64,000 nt of DNA, from the NCBI RefSeq assembly GCF_029852145.1, contig NC_079969.1, positions 12,246,465 to 12,310,464 on the forward strand, read 5' to 3'. Source of the DNA: Microplitis mediator (lineage: Eukaryota; Arthropoda; Insecta; Hymenoptera; Braconidae). Of the stretch, positions 47,370-59,193 are shown one piece after another. Both the position numbers and the translations under genes were made by a program. The notes beneath the pieces are model-generated. The model was not told where the DNA came from, did not search any database, and was given only the letters and a program-made list of their open reading frames with translations. Every line of letters begins with the position of its first letter. Position 1 is the first letter of the stretch.

Positions 47370-48905
47370 ATTACTAGGTCCTAGGAAGTTATTCTGACTA
47401 TTTTCAGAATGATGTCCGAGTGTCTGTATGTGTGTGTGTGTGTGTGTTCATGTATGTAAACTCTTTGTAACTTTCCAGTTACGTGATAATGTTAACTAGT
47501 CAAATTATACTATAACTTTTACTCGCAGTTTTCTATTACCTATGTAAAGCCTATTAAAATTAAGCCTTTAAGTCTTCACGTCTAATAATTTTAGCATAAT
47601 TATAATTATAATCAACAAGTAATGTAAACTCTTTACTATAAATTTACATCATTGTACCATAAAGTGACCCTGTTATTGGCCAGTAGGCTGTTGGGTCTGT
47701 AATAAATAAATAAAATAAAATAACTAATAAACCGATTTGGATGGTTAAGACGGCAATCGAAAGAGTTTGTTGGCCATCAACTTTCCTGGACATTTCAGAT
47801 CATTTGATCAAGTAAACTCGAAAATATTGGCGAATTACGAAAAAATAAAATCAGCTTATCGGTTGACTTTGCGGGCCAGCGCCAAAACTTCCCGCTGTTT
47901 TCGAGCTCTTGGAGCTCGAAAAAATTGTTGGGAATATATTTTCGAGCTCGAAAATACTTTTTTATGCTGTTCTTTTCGAAAAAAAACGTTTTTTACCATT
48001 TTCTCTTCAACGATATCTTTTAAACGAATTGACCTTTGAGCCGGTGGAGGTGGCAATCGACGTGCTTTATTGAGTTCTAAAGCTGATCAGATTTTAAAAT
48101 TGATTTATATAGTCGTTTTTGAGTAATTTCAGATATACTAAAAAAAAATTTTTTTTAATTCTTTCGACAACGGTTTCTCTTAAACGAATAAACCGATTTC
48201 AATGGTTAAGGTGGCATTCGACGTAGCTAATAAAGTTTCAGAGCTGATCAGATGTTGGAATCAATCTATAGAGCACATTACAAGTTTTCCAAAAAAAACA
48301 TTTTTGAAAAAATTTTGTTTTCGGAATATCTCCGAAGGAGCCTTACCAATCAAACTCAATTTTTTACAGCTTTAAGATTTAAGATATTGACAAGCTGCGT
48401 CGAATGCTACCTTGACGATCAAAATCGGTTTATCCGTTCAAAAGTTACAGATATTTACATACGTACATGCATACATACACTCGGACATCAACTTGAAATT
48501 AGTCAGAATAGCTTCCTAGAACCTCAAAACGTCAAGATCTCTTAGAAATTCAATTTTTGAAAATCGGACCGAAACCAATAACTTTCCGAATTTTTGAAAA
48601 TTTCCAATTTTCTTAGCGGGAAGCTAAAAAGTTTTTTTTTAGTTTTTTATTGATTTTTCAGAAACGACTTAAACGATCTACTTCATAATTCAAAATCAGC
48701 TCTAGAACTTAATAGTTTTATTAAGTTCTAGAACTGATTGAATTATGAAGTAGATCGTTTAAGTCGTCGCGTTTGCGTCGATTGCCGCCTTAGTTATCTC
48801 AATCGGTTAATTTGTTCGAGGGATCTTGCGGGAGAAATAAATGGTAAAAAACAGTTATTTGTGAATATCTTTGAAAAAGCTCAACCAACAAAATTCCAAA
48901 ATTGG
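47370..48905. repeat. GAGCTC dispersed repeat, composite copy
   Basis: It includes the short GT tract at 47426..47448, CTGACCATTTTCAG-like start sequence, TTGACTTTGCGGGCCAGC, TTTTCGAGCTCTTGGAGC, and a second partial unit from about 48130. A short palindrome near 48695..48770 (CTAGAACTTAATAG) joins two opposed pieces. Confidence 0.55.
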
Positions 48906-49454
48906 ATCATGCTCCCTAGCGGTTTCACCGCGACGGTGAAAACACGGTCGAATTATGGTGTTTTTACCGTGAAAACACGTCTTCCGTGTTTTGACAGTGA
49001 AGCGGCGGAGATTCGACGGTGAATTTACGGTGGTTTCTGTGCAGTCACGCTACTATGTATCGACCGAGTCCACACCTTGTTTTTACGGTGGTTTAAGGGT
49101 GTTTTGAAAGCGAGTTCACAGTGTTCTGACGGTGAATTTCTAGTGTTTTCATAGTGGTTTCTCAGTGGTTGGCAGTAATTTCCACGGTGAGCTCACGGTG
49201 GTCCCACGATGGCCTCACAGTATTTTCGCGTAGATTTTTCAGCGTTTTCTCTGTGGTAGTTCGGTATTTCCTCGTTGTTTTCACGATGATTTCATGGTTT
49301 CTTCACCATTGATATATTTTTTTCTTATAGTTTCCAAATCTCTGTCAATCATATTTTCTTATTTTCTCAGTATTTTTGATAATTATCTTTTCTAAAGTGT
49401 ATTGTTAAATTATTAAAATGAACAAAGCTTATCATTTTAAGTTATCTTATCAAT

Positions 49455-49690
49455 ATGAGTACACAGAAAAAAGGAATTTCTTGGCGCGAAAAAGTTGCAT
49501 TCACCCCAAGAAAATTTTGACTTGCCCTAAAGAAATTTAAGCATAATGAATTGAAAACAAAAATTTTTTTGTGGCAAGAAAGAATTTTCTGAATTCAAGA
49601 AAAAATTTTTTTAGGCGAAAATAAAATGTTATTGCGTCAAAAAAATTTTCTAGTCCCAAAGTGAATTTTGTTTTTATTCAATAATGCAAA
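49455..49690. mobile_element. One-ended CACAGAAAAAAGG element fragment
   Basis: The left end CACAGAAAAAAGG after TA is followed by CAAGAAAATTTT/TTTCTTG motifs like those at 2150..2626. No right end is found. Confidence 0.45.
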
Positions 49691-50192
49691 ATTTGATATA
49701 ATTGAGTTCTAGCAAATTCTATTTAATAGTGATTTCTGAGTAAATATGCCGCGCAGGTTTGTGAATCAGTATATTTTGTAATATACTTTAGATACGACTA
49801 AATAATGTAACATTATTCGAAAAAAATGATTTTACAATGATTCATAAATCTTATAAAGTCTATGAAATTTTTCAATTTACCGCATTCATAAATGTTGTAA
49901 AGTACGCAAACATTTTTAAAATTTTTGAAAATAAGTTAATAAGATCATTAAGGAGATAGTTAAGGACATTTCGATGTTTGAATAATGAATTTAGTTATAA
50001 AAAACTTAGATTTCAAATTTAAAATATTGTATGGTAAAGTTTGAAAAATTTTAACTTCTCAGTTACATAATTTACCAAAAAAAGTATTTATTGCCCCGCT
50101 ACTAGTGGGTATACCGGTATTGGTCTCGTTACCCTATAAACAATTATATAATTGAATGTAATACAAATCAGAAAATCAATCATTTATTAGAT

Positions 50193-51034
50193 TGTAACGG
50201 GGTGGAATCCTTCCACATTACATTTTAAATTAAATTTCGACTCGCGCCAAAAGATCCGCGCTTCTTCTTCAACAACTGTCAACAATTGAGGAAATACAGT
50301 CACTGATGCGCCAGGGTCGTTAGGTCGAGTCCCGACTTTTGGTTTTAGGGGTTGGCCAACCTGAGTGGAGAGGTACGAGGGCCAGAGACGACGAGCGATC
50401 GGTCTCTTGGCTCGCAGCAACCACCGTGGACGGACGTGCCTTTCTATCAACTACCACTAACATCTTGGTTTCCACAAGTTTCTACTACTACTACTACTAC
50501 TACACGTGCTGCTAGTCATCATTCAAAATGGGCCAAGAGCATATAAGCCCACGGCTCGTGGAAGCTTATTCCTAATTAAGTTAATTAAGTTTATTAAGTT
50601 TATTTAAACGGTTATTCATAAAATATTTATTGTGGATTGGACCTGGTGGATTGGAAAGAATTGGAATGGTTTGGTGGACTTGGAAGGAAGGACTGGTTAT
50701 GGTTTTGGTCTTGGAGGAAAAGGATCGTTGGAATAAGAAGGACTGGTTAAGGTTGGAGATTGTTGGAGTAAGTGAACTCGTTTGTCTTATTGTCGGGTTG
50801 ACTATTCATTTGTTAAATAATATTTTATTAATTGAGGAGTCGTTATTTGTTAAAGTAGTCGAGTCAATTTGTTAGAGTCAGTAGAGTCACATTGTTGTTT
50901 ATAAAATTAGTCGAGTCAGTGTCATCCGTCATTTTGGTTATTGTTCATCTCATTAATTATCTGTAAAGCGGCTTCGTCAAATAAATGCCATTGTTTTTAT
51001 ATTTAAATTTGACATATAAATTTAATTTATCACA
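50193..51034 (+). mobile_element. Solitary LTR-like unit
   Basis: It starts TGTAACGGGGTGG and may end ATCACA. A TATA-type box (ATATAAG) lies at 50541 and AATAAA at 50980, the order expected for U3-R-U5. A short ACT microsatellite is at 50485. I find no matching target duplication, primer-binding site or second LTR, so the boundaries are provisional. Confidence 0.4.
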
Positions 51035-51304
51035 ACCTTCCTGATAAGTTAGGTATAAGAAATTCTCTCTTCATATTTTAATACTGTGTGGTCCAGTAAG
51101 GGGCTTACCCTCACTTGGAGATACTGAGTTCAGCTAGACACGTTTGCAAGACACCTTAAGTTTTGCACATGTGTGGGACACTTATTGTATTGAGACCACA
51201 ATCACAAATTAATATAATAAGTGCACCCATTACAAGATATCTTTAATTTTCTAAAGTTCATTTGTGCTTATATAAATACAATCAATCCCTCAACTCAAGT
51301 GTGT

Positions 51305-51378
51305 GATTTGGCACAGTGGATAGCAGATCAGACTTTGGATGCGAAGGCGCTGGGATCGATCCTCCGAGTCGGCGTTAA
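51305..51378 (+). repeat. tRNA-derived SINE head
   Basis: TGGCACAGTGGATAGCAG as A-box region and GGGATCGATCC as B box are at tRNA spacing, followed by poly-T-rich sequence. Confidence 0.55.
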
Positions 51379-51689
51379 CTTTTATTTTTTTTTTCGCTAT
51401 AAAATTTATGGACACACCATGGAACGATGAACTCACTGTGGAAATACGGTGAATTCACAGTTAAAAAACTGTCAAACCATCGGAAAGCCATTGTAAACTC
51501 ACCGCGGACATCGCTGAAAACCACTGTGGAGCGCACCGTAGTTTTACGGTGTTTTCACCGTAAAACCACCGTGAGATTACTGTGATCTTACGATCGAAAC
51601 ACCGTGGAAACACTCTTTAAGTGCAATGGAAACGCGGTCGGAATACAGTGGCGTGACTGCACAAAAAATACCGTGATTTCACTGCATTA

Positions 51690-52529
51690 CCCTTGTAGGA
51701 AAAAAAATATTGACAACGGGGCCAGTCTTGGCACAATACTGGGCTACCGAGGCTCGGCCTCCCAAGGTTGGTCCGTGATCCAACCAACGTTCAAGTGACA
51801 AGTCTTGGTTTGCCAATCTTGGGCCAAGATTCAGCCAATGCTCAAGTGACAAGCCTTGGTTTGCCAGTCTTGGGACAAGGTTCAGCCAATGCTCAAGTGA
51901 CAAGCCTTGGTTTGCCACTCTTGGGACAAGATTCAACAGACGTTTAATTGACAAGCCTTCGTTTGCCAGTCTTGGGACAAGGTTCAACCATTATTCAAGT
52001 GACAAGCCTTGGTTTACCAGTCTAAATAACAAATGGTACTTAAAAACCCCTGGCTTCTGTGAATAGCGTAACAGCCTAGTGGATAAGACGCTTGCCTAGC
52101 AGCCATGAAGGACCAGGTTCGAGACCCAGCAAATACAAAACAAAATTAGTTTCGTCGATCCACCTGATTTCTCTGTGTACAAATTTATTTCCATATGTTA
52201 CCATCACGCACATGTCTACTAATATTTTTTTTTTTTAATTTATTTTTAATAAGCATAGGTGCTTATTTAGCAACAGTCTTGGCACAATACTGGCTCTCGA
52301 TATTGGGCCAATACTTAGATGCAATCTTGGCACAATACTGGCATTGGTTATTGGGCCAATACTAAGATGCAGTCTTGGCACAACACTGTGACTCAACCTT
52401 GGCTGGGTGTTATCATTTCGATGCTTAGACAGACTTGGGCCAAGCTTGGATTTCAAGCTTTCCCCAGAGTTAATAAGTCTTGCGCCAAGCCTCGGCCAAG
52501 CTTGGGCCTATTGTTTCTTCCTATAAGGG
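51690..52529. mobile_element. CCCTTGTAGG element, copy B
   Basis: The ends are CCCTTGTAGGAAAAAA and TTTCTTCCTATAAGGG, flanked by TA. It is colinear with copy A at 15823, with fewer tandem CCAGTCTTGGGACAAGG units. It is inserted in the right arm of the TCCCTAGCGG element. Confidence 0.85.
52066..52134 (+). repeat. tRNA-like SINE head inside element copy B
   Basis: This is the same head as at 16288 in copy A (AGCCTAGTGGATAAGACG and GGTTCGAGACC). Confidence 0.6.
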
Positions 52530-52659
52530 TACAACCACGTTTTCACAGTCGTTCCACGGTGTTTTTACTGTAAGGTCACCGTGGCGCTAAAATCGCCAGG
52601 GAGCTCTCATAAGCAATGATATTTGTTACATTGTAACATAAAAAAATACAAATGCTGCC

Positions 52660-52960
52660 AATATTATAGCTACAGTGATTTGCTGCAAAATACCAATTTC
52701 TGCCATAATATACCGTACAATACGGCAGTTGTCAGTAATACTACGAAATTTTGCGATAAAGTACCGTAATTCAAGTACTATAATTTCGATACGCTAGGAA
52801 TATTTAAAATCAGTTTCGATTTTTTTAATTTTCGTATTCCAAGGCAAGACGACCTTTTTTGAGCTCGGAGAGCTCGAAAATAAATTCACGATAATGATTC
52901 CGATCACGTGGAGCTTGAAAACAGCGAGAAGTTTTCAGGCTTGCCCCGGAGAGTTATACG
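52660..52960. repeat. Fragments of ACGGTAA-type and GAGCTC repeats
   Basis: 52660..52795 has the TACCGTAATTC/AATACGGCAG motifs of the element family at 44828. 52840..52960 has GAGCTCGGAGAGCTCGAAAA of the dispersed repeat. No protein is supported. Confidence 0.45.
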
Positions 52961-55266
52961 TTTTCCAGGGTTCGCTATTAAAATTGAAGCCGTAGAACTA
53001 ATTTATTGCACTATAACCGGGTACCCCTCGACTTCCGTGGTCTTGATGACGAGGCTTACGAGGTCACAATTTGGACACCTTTTGAACTCAAAAGTTCTAA
53101 GGGCGCCACTGAGAGTAAAATTGCACGATCTCTCAGTATCGTGTGCAAGGCAAACAAAGCAGAGAATAAGAGAAATCTCAAGGATGAGTCCGGAAATCTC
53201 CTTATCAAGGCTGGACCACACAGCTGCAGAGTTAGGTTCTAATATTAATTTAATCAATCACTTAATGAGTGGTCGCCAGACTCAACATCATTAGTCGATC
53301 AAGAATAACTATTTCAATAAATTAAATAAAATATATCCAAATTTATTTATGACAATTTTGTGGCAAACAGATATGCTTTCTACTTAATATTAATTATCTT
53401 TAACAATAATTAAACTTTAAATTTCCCGACAATTTTAACGTGTTTACAATTTTAATGAATTTTCATATAAATTTCTTAAATTTCTATAACAATTATCACT
53501 TCCTTTATTCTTAACAATTTGCTGGCGAGGAAAGATTTTATACCAGATCACACACACACACACTCTGTCCGCAATTATAATTTTTTAATGCCGAAAGTTC
53601 TGGATTGACTTACCAAACCTGAATTTTATTTTAATTATTTTTTATCATAATAAATTTTATCTAAATAAAGTTTCCAGTGATGCGGTCGGTGAGACTCAGC
53701 ACCAAGGTCACAATATTTAATAAGACGCTACCAACTAAATTTCAGCACCTTCTAGAGTACGGTCTGTGGGACTCAGTATCTCTAAAAGAATACCTGCTAA
53801 ATTTAATTATTACTAAATTCTAAAATTATTAATTATTAATTAATTAACCAGTGGTCGTTAGACTCGACTGAATTAATTACTTAATACGATGCTACCTAAC
53901 AAAGACAAACCCAGACACTTAAACAATATGGCGACCGAATGCTCTCGAACCCACGCCGTAAAATTCACTATTTCTTTTATAATTTATATTTTACCCTGAA
54001 TAACTTAATTATCAAATTTTCCCCATAATCGAAACTTTCTAATAAAATTTACAATATACACTTAAATTTCTCCTTTTTAACAATAAAACCGGACCGTTAT
54101 TTATTACCAAAATTTTCTGTTGAAACGTGGGTGACTCGCCTCCGCCATTACATTTCCACTGAACGTTCTGCTGTTGTGTTTGACTCGTCGTCGTACTCCT
54201 TAGCTTGTGACGCAGATTTTGCCTTCCTGAGTATAATGATATCTCAACAACCAGGAGAATGTTGAATTTATATACGCGGTCTTTAGACTCAGCGTATTAA
54301 TTATTTGGAAAACTGGCTTCCACTGCAGCCACAGCTCCAAAGACGTTATTTTAAAGATGATTTGTTCGGGGTCAAATTAAGACGCACCGAGACGACGATG
54401 TCCAATAAGTTAATATAGAATTGGGGTTTCAATCTATATTGCATATCTTTCGTTCACGAATCTATGACAGATCTACGGTAAGTCTACCTGGGGAGACAAT
54501 ATTCTCGAATAATGAATAGTTCAACAGAGACTTTCGGAAGATCTCTTGCAGAACAGCGAACAACGAATACGCGGTAGATCTTTAAAAAGACTGCTGTAGA
54601 TTTTTCTGTTAAAGCTTGGTATTTTTAAATTTGGTCTAATGGCTGTTGCAGTTTTTAAATTTTTGAAAACTTATATATAAAAGGACAATCAAACAACATC
54701 ATAATAAATCCATATCAGGCAATAGCACCTGTTTTGGACACTACACTTCAAGTGGTCGCATGATTATTCCTCCTAAAATATCGCAATAAGAATGTTTCAA
54801 ATTTTTTGTGCTTGTATTTTTGCATGAATCAAATGAAAGTTAAAAAAAAAAAAAGTTTTTTTATAATGTTAAAAAAAAAACTTTTTTTTTTAAGTTGAGA
54901 CATTGATAGTCAGCCTTAAGACTGAAATAATAATTCTGGCAACTGTTGAGACACTCATAGTAGGCCTTTATCCTGAAAAAATATTGTAGTAACTGCTGAG
55001 ACACTGATAGCGATTTTGGCTGAAACAAAAATTCTTGCTTTTTGCTACATACTTTAAAATTAGAATAGTATTATAATTAAAAAATATTCATCCATAGACC
55101 TTTTCTAAGACGAGTAAAAATTTGAAAATTTTTTTTTGCGGTGGTTTTCTTAGGATTACTCCGTTTTCACTGCAAGATGTTTATGTTCAGCTCAGCTAGA
55201 TTCGTAGTATTTCTAGACATTGGGTTCTCGACAGCATATCACCTCACGGTGACCCGAAATAACTGG
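52961..55266. other. Unresolved region, possibly decayed LTR-element sequence
   Basis: A short GC-richer part at 53010..53240 is open in several frames, and none resembles a protein I know. GGTCG..GACTC motifs recur at about 53270, 53690, 53765 and 53850. A minus-strand TATATAAAT box stands near 54275. These could belong to an old LTR element, but I cannot identify ends or genes. Confidence 0.3.
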
Positions 55267-56110
55267 TGTTGTATTTAGATATAACAATAACTTTATTCAC
55301 AAATGATAGTTATAGAATTTAGAAGTTGAAAGTATACACTTATGATACAAATTAAATATGTTCAGTAGTCAAACTTACAGAAGGTATGACTATGGACTTG
55401 ATAGTTTTTATGTTGTGATGTCGAAAATCTGGCGTAAGTGTATCTAATGTGAGAGTGTAAAATATACGTAAAAAGCCTGCTCTGCTCTGTGAGCGAGAGT
55501 TTTTATAAGGTATTCTAATCATCAAAAATAGTGGGATGAGAGTTATTAAGCGGGGTTAAATTGTTGATCAGAGTTCACACTCATTGGTCGTTCAACTCGT
55601 CATTGCTTATCAGCGCGAGGCGATTGGGCATAATACCCATGCGTCGAGCGCGAGAAGGGATTGAATTCTCGGCTGATGTAAATTTCTGAGAAAAGTTATT
55701 TACTTGAAAGTCAAAGTCCATTTTTCATATCATCTGCGTTTGTTACAAATTATTACTAATAGTTTATACAGCTGTGTTTTAAAATAATTATATTATCTCT
55801 AGTTGAATGTACTTGGAGATTAAAATGAAAAATGTTCTCATACGTGGGATTAAGTACATCCGGTGATTAGTTTATTATTTGATTATTGATTTGAAAAATA
55901 TACGTATGTTAAAGATATTCTTATGATATACAATTCAGATGATAGAATAATTCGTATGATATATTATATACTCTTTCGTTATTATAATTATCTACTTGAG
56001 AAACTCTAATTGTTGGTAATTAGGGTACCTTATTATGGGAATAGACTATAGGTCGGTAAAATAATCTAGTGAGCTGAGAACGGGCCCTGCTTGACAGCCG
56101 GGATATAACA
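55267..56110 (-). mobile_element. Solitary LTR-like unit
   Basis: On the minus strand it starts TGTTATATCCCGGCTG and ends TTATATCTAAATACAACA, a TG..CA unit with short inverted ends. A TATAAAAAC box lies at about 55506 (minus) and AATAAA at 55292..55297, about 30 bases from the end, which gives a sensible U3-R-U5 order. Flanks (CATGA, ACTGG) do not match, so it may be an LTR with lost internal sequence instead of a clean solo LTR. Confidence 0.55.
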
Positions 56111-56251
56111 CATGACAAAAAATTTTGAAGGCCAGATCCGAAAACTAGAAACTTGAAGCTACAATTTGCTTTTTTTCCTTTGCTGTACGAGCATTTCCTT
56201 CTGAGTTACAGCATGTTGAAAATCGCTAAAACATTTACGATTTTATTTATA

Positions 56252-56651
56252 CCCTCGCAGATTTGAATCACGGTGGAAACACCGTGAAAGTGTAAACACC
56301 GTGGATCCACCATGGTTACACGGTGGGTTTGTTCCATTTCACCACCGGGTACACACAGTATATCTACTGTGATTACACGGTGTATCTACCATGATTCCAC
56401 GGTGGCTTGACCACTGTGTATACACGGTGTTTCCACTGTGATTACGCGGTGTATCCACCGTGATTCCACGGTGGCTTTGTACTATTTCACCACCGTGGTT
56501 CCACGGTGTATCCACCGCGTAATTACAGTGGAAACACCGTGTATACACAGTGGTCAAGCCACCGTGGAATCACGGTGGATACACCGCGTAATCACAGTGG
56601 TAAAATGGAACAAACCCACCGTGTTTCCACCGTGATTCAAATTTGCGAGGG
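56252..56651. mobile_element. CCCTCGCAG element with CACGGTGGA arrays
   Basis: The ends are CCCTCGCAGATTTGAATCAC and GTGATTCAAATTTGCGAGGG with TA on both sides. The interior is GTGGATACACCG/CGGTGTATCCAC motifs. It is a longer relative of 28663..28823. Confidence 0.9.
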
Positions 56652-56857
56652 TATCCCTAAATTTCTGTTAGTAGTGTATATAACTACTTTTTAAATACAA
56701 CAAATTTTATATAAAGACATTATTAAACCCACAATTATCAAACACCGATTAAGGTTTTGTTTTTTTAAATTTAATACTGTACATTCAAAATTTTTTGAAT
56801 TAAAATCTAACTCAATATTTTGAATAATTACATAGATCGTTTAATTTTAAATAGTCA

Positions 56858-57215
56858 CCCGTATGAAAATAACATATATGGTCAAAATATATGTAAAAAT
56901 ATACGATAAATATCAGAAAATATATGTGGCAAATTTAACTATATTTTCTGATATATTTTTTTTTATATTAAAAAATATAATACTCATCATATACGAGTCC
57001 GTATATCTTTAGCATGTATAAAACATATATGTCAATCATATACAAAAAATATATTTTTATCATATATGAAAATATATATTCTTTTCATATACGAAAACTA
57101 TATTTTTATCATACATAAAAATATATATTTCTATCACATACGAAAAATATATTCTGATCATATATAAAAACATATATTTATATTGTGTAAGGAAAAAAAA
57201 CATTCTTATTCGTAT
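56858..57215. mobile_element. One-ended CCCGTATGAAAA element
   Basis: The left end matches the element at 37835, followed by ATATATGAAAATATAT motifs. The sequence near 57210 does not form an inverted right end, so the copy is incomplete. Confidence 0.45.
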
Positions 57216-57323
57216 GACCAACTCCAATTAAATAAGATCTAAATTTTAATATACTCTCTAAATTGCAGTTAAAATTTTCCAAATTAGTTCATTTGATGAG
57301 AATATGCATACCCATATACATAT

Positions 57324-57376
57324 TAGGGTGATTCGTTTTGAACGACTATTTTTTTTTTTTCACTCCCACTTGAAAA
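57324..57376. mobile_element. hAT-like element, left terminus only
   Basis: TAGGGTGATTCGTTTTGAAC and the following TTTTTCACTCCCACTTGAAAA equal the start of the copy at 37923. The homology stops at a TTTA-rich junction. Confidence 0.7.
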
Positions 57377-57519
57377 TTTATTTATTTATTTTATTTATTT
57401 ACTTATTGGGCTTATATGCCAAGGCTTAAAGCCAAATGGCAAAAATACAAAATTTATGTACATCCCGAGTAAAAATGAAAATATAATTTTTTACGAAAAA
57501 ATTATAAAATTTTGTCGAC

Positions 57520-57720
57520 CGCCGCACCACCACTGCACCACTACCGCACCATACCACCGCACGACCGCTGCACGACCGCCGTTTGGCGGACTATTCCGTC
57601 GCACCACCGCTGCACGACCGCCGCACCACCGCTGCACGACCGCCGCACCACCACTGCACGACCGCCGCACCACCGCTGCACGACCGCCGCACCACTGCTG
57701 CACGACCGCCGCACCAATGC
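57520..57720. repeat. GC-rich minisatellite, 22-base unit
   Basis: Tandem units of about 22 bases (CGCACCACCGCTGCACGACC plus two) stand out in the AT-rich DNA. Being almost free of stops in all frames, they create long false frames on both strands. Confidence 0.9.
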
Positions 57721-57994
57721 CTAAGCGTAGCCTCAATTTCACCAAAAAAGGCATATATATGCTAAAATATCTTATGATTAATTAATTAATTTACCATGCA
57801 ATAAATAATCAATAAATGATGATCTTTATTTTCGACAAATTTTATTAAGTTGCGTTACACAAATTATTTCCAATGAAAATATATTTAAAAAGTTAAGGTT
57901 TTAAAATTTAAAAAGAATTTAAGTTTAAAATTGAAGGCATTAATACACATTTATGAAATGGACGGATTACTTGATATCCTAACACAAAGACTTG

Positions 57995-59193
57995 TTATAA
58001 TGATGCATACGTTGAATTATTTTTATCATTGTTAATATTTGAGTTGTTGTTATTACTTTGGTTATCGTAATAATTGTTGTTAATATTTTGATCATATTGC
58101 GGCGGAGGATAAACGTCAGTCGGGATGTGCGCATTGTGACTTACATTGTAAGCAACTCCTTCATTATATTGTAGATGGGGTAGATTGTACGGATAATTAT
58201 GATGATTATAATTATAATAACCAGCATATTGATGTTGATTATAATTTTGATTTGAAGGCGGATAATAATGATAATCAACATGAGTATGATGTGAAGAATT
58301 TCCAAAGTTACCGTTCACATTACTTTGATTTTGTTTATGATTATAATCTAATGCTGAAGTAGGTTTTCCGACGTATACGGAGAGAAAAAAATAGTAATGA
58401 TTACTATGTTACATAGTAACCAGACTCATTTTTTGTAAAATGGTAAATAATGCTATGTAGAATAGGACTCATTACCATTTTTCTGGTAATGATTACTATG
58501 TTACATTGAAACAACTAAAATGGTAAAAATCACTATCTAGCATGGGAATCAGGGCTATGTAGAATGGTACTCAGTCTCATGCTGGAATAGCTGTCGTTAC
58601 AGTTTAATAAGTGAGACAAGAAAGTAAACATGCGCGGACGTTTGCGCAGTAACCTATGTGTATGTGTTACATGTATATGTGCGAAATATATTATTAAATA
58701 TTTTAATTTATTTAATTATTATTTATCTGTTATCAAAAAATGATATTTCATTTTGAGCAATATCTTAATTATTTCAATAGATTAATTCAATTTCTACATA
58801 TATCTATTTATAGTAACCTGAGTTATTTGTTTTGTCATAACCTTATTTACTAAAAATGAAATAAATAAAACATCGTAAACGTTACTAGGTAACACTGTAG
58901 CCATATCCATTTACATAGTTCTCTCGTCAATGTAGAATAGTAATCACTTCTATGCTAGCATAGCCACCGTTACTATGTAGAATGGGGGGGGGATTACTCT
59001 GCCCGGTGACTCTCGACGTTAAAAAATCCTCGTTTCTATGTAACATAGTAATGGTTACCATTCTACATAGGAATTATAACTATTTTTTTCTCTCCGTGTA
59101 ACTATTGCAATTTTGTTGTAAAAAAGTGCTAGTTGATTCTTCTGATCTATTTTGCTGAACTTTATTCTCTTTAATCGCATCAGAGCTGGGTAC
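57995..59193 (-). pseudogene. Former C-terminal extension of the BEN gene, split by an element
   Basis: Immediately after the BEN-gene stop (59196..59194) the same frame stays open as VPSSDAIKENKVQQNRSEES down to CNSY at 59101. A 723-base element follows. Beyond it the frame continues GKPTSALDYNHKQNQ, then a long Asn/Tyr/His-rich stretch (NYNQHQYAGYYNYNHHN) and ends TYASL at 57995. Deleting the element with one TA joins the two parts in frame. So an older, longer protein with a low-complexity tail is likely, now cut by a TAA and an insertion. It may still be 3' untranslated sequence of the BEN gene. Confidence 0.6.
58376..59098. mobile_element. CACGGAGAG element with ACATAGTAA arrays
   Basis: The right end is TATTTTTTTCTCTCCGTG. 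The left end is TACGGAGAGAAAAAAATAGT, one base off the consensus. TA lies on both sides (58374..58375, 59099..59100). The subterminal motifs are ATGTTACATAGTAA and similar. It interrupts the tail of the BEN gene frame. Confidence 0.85.

Larger units (their letters stand above)
48913..52602. mobile_element. TCCCTAGCGG element, 3.7 kb with insertions
   Basis: The left end TCCCTAGCGGTTTCACCGCG matches the inverted right end ATCGCCAGGGA. GC flanks both. The arms (48913..49310, 51405..51680, 52535..52602) are arrays of CACGGTGTTTTCACCGTG-like motifs. The middle holds an LTR-like unit, a SINE head, a CACAG element piece (from 49455) and the second CCCTTGTAGG element. Confidence 0.65.

Noticed and set aside
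52908..53294. Three overlapping frames around 53000
   Set aside because: None resembles a known protein; I kept the region as unresolved instead of calling a gene.
57491..57785. Frames on both strands over the GC-rich minisatellite
   Set aside because: All frames are open because the 22-base unit lacks stops; no protein family is recognised.
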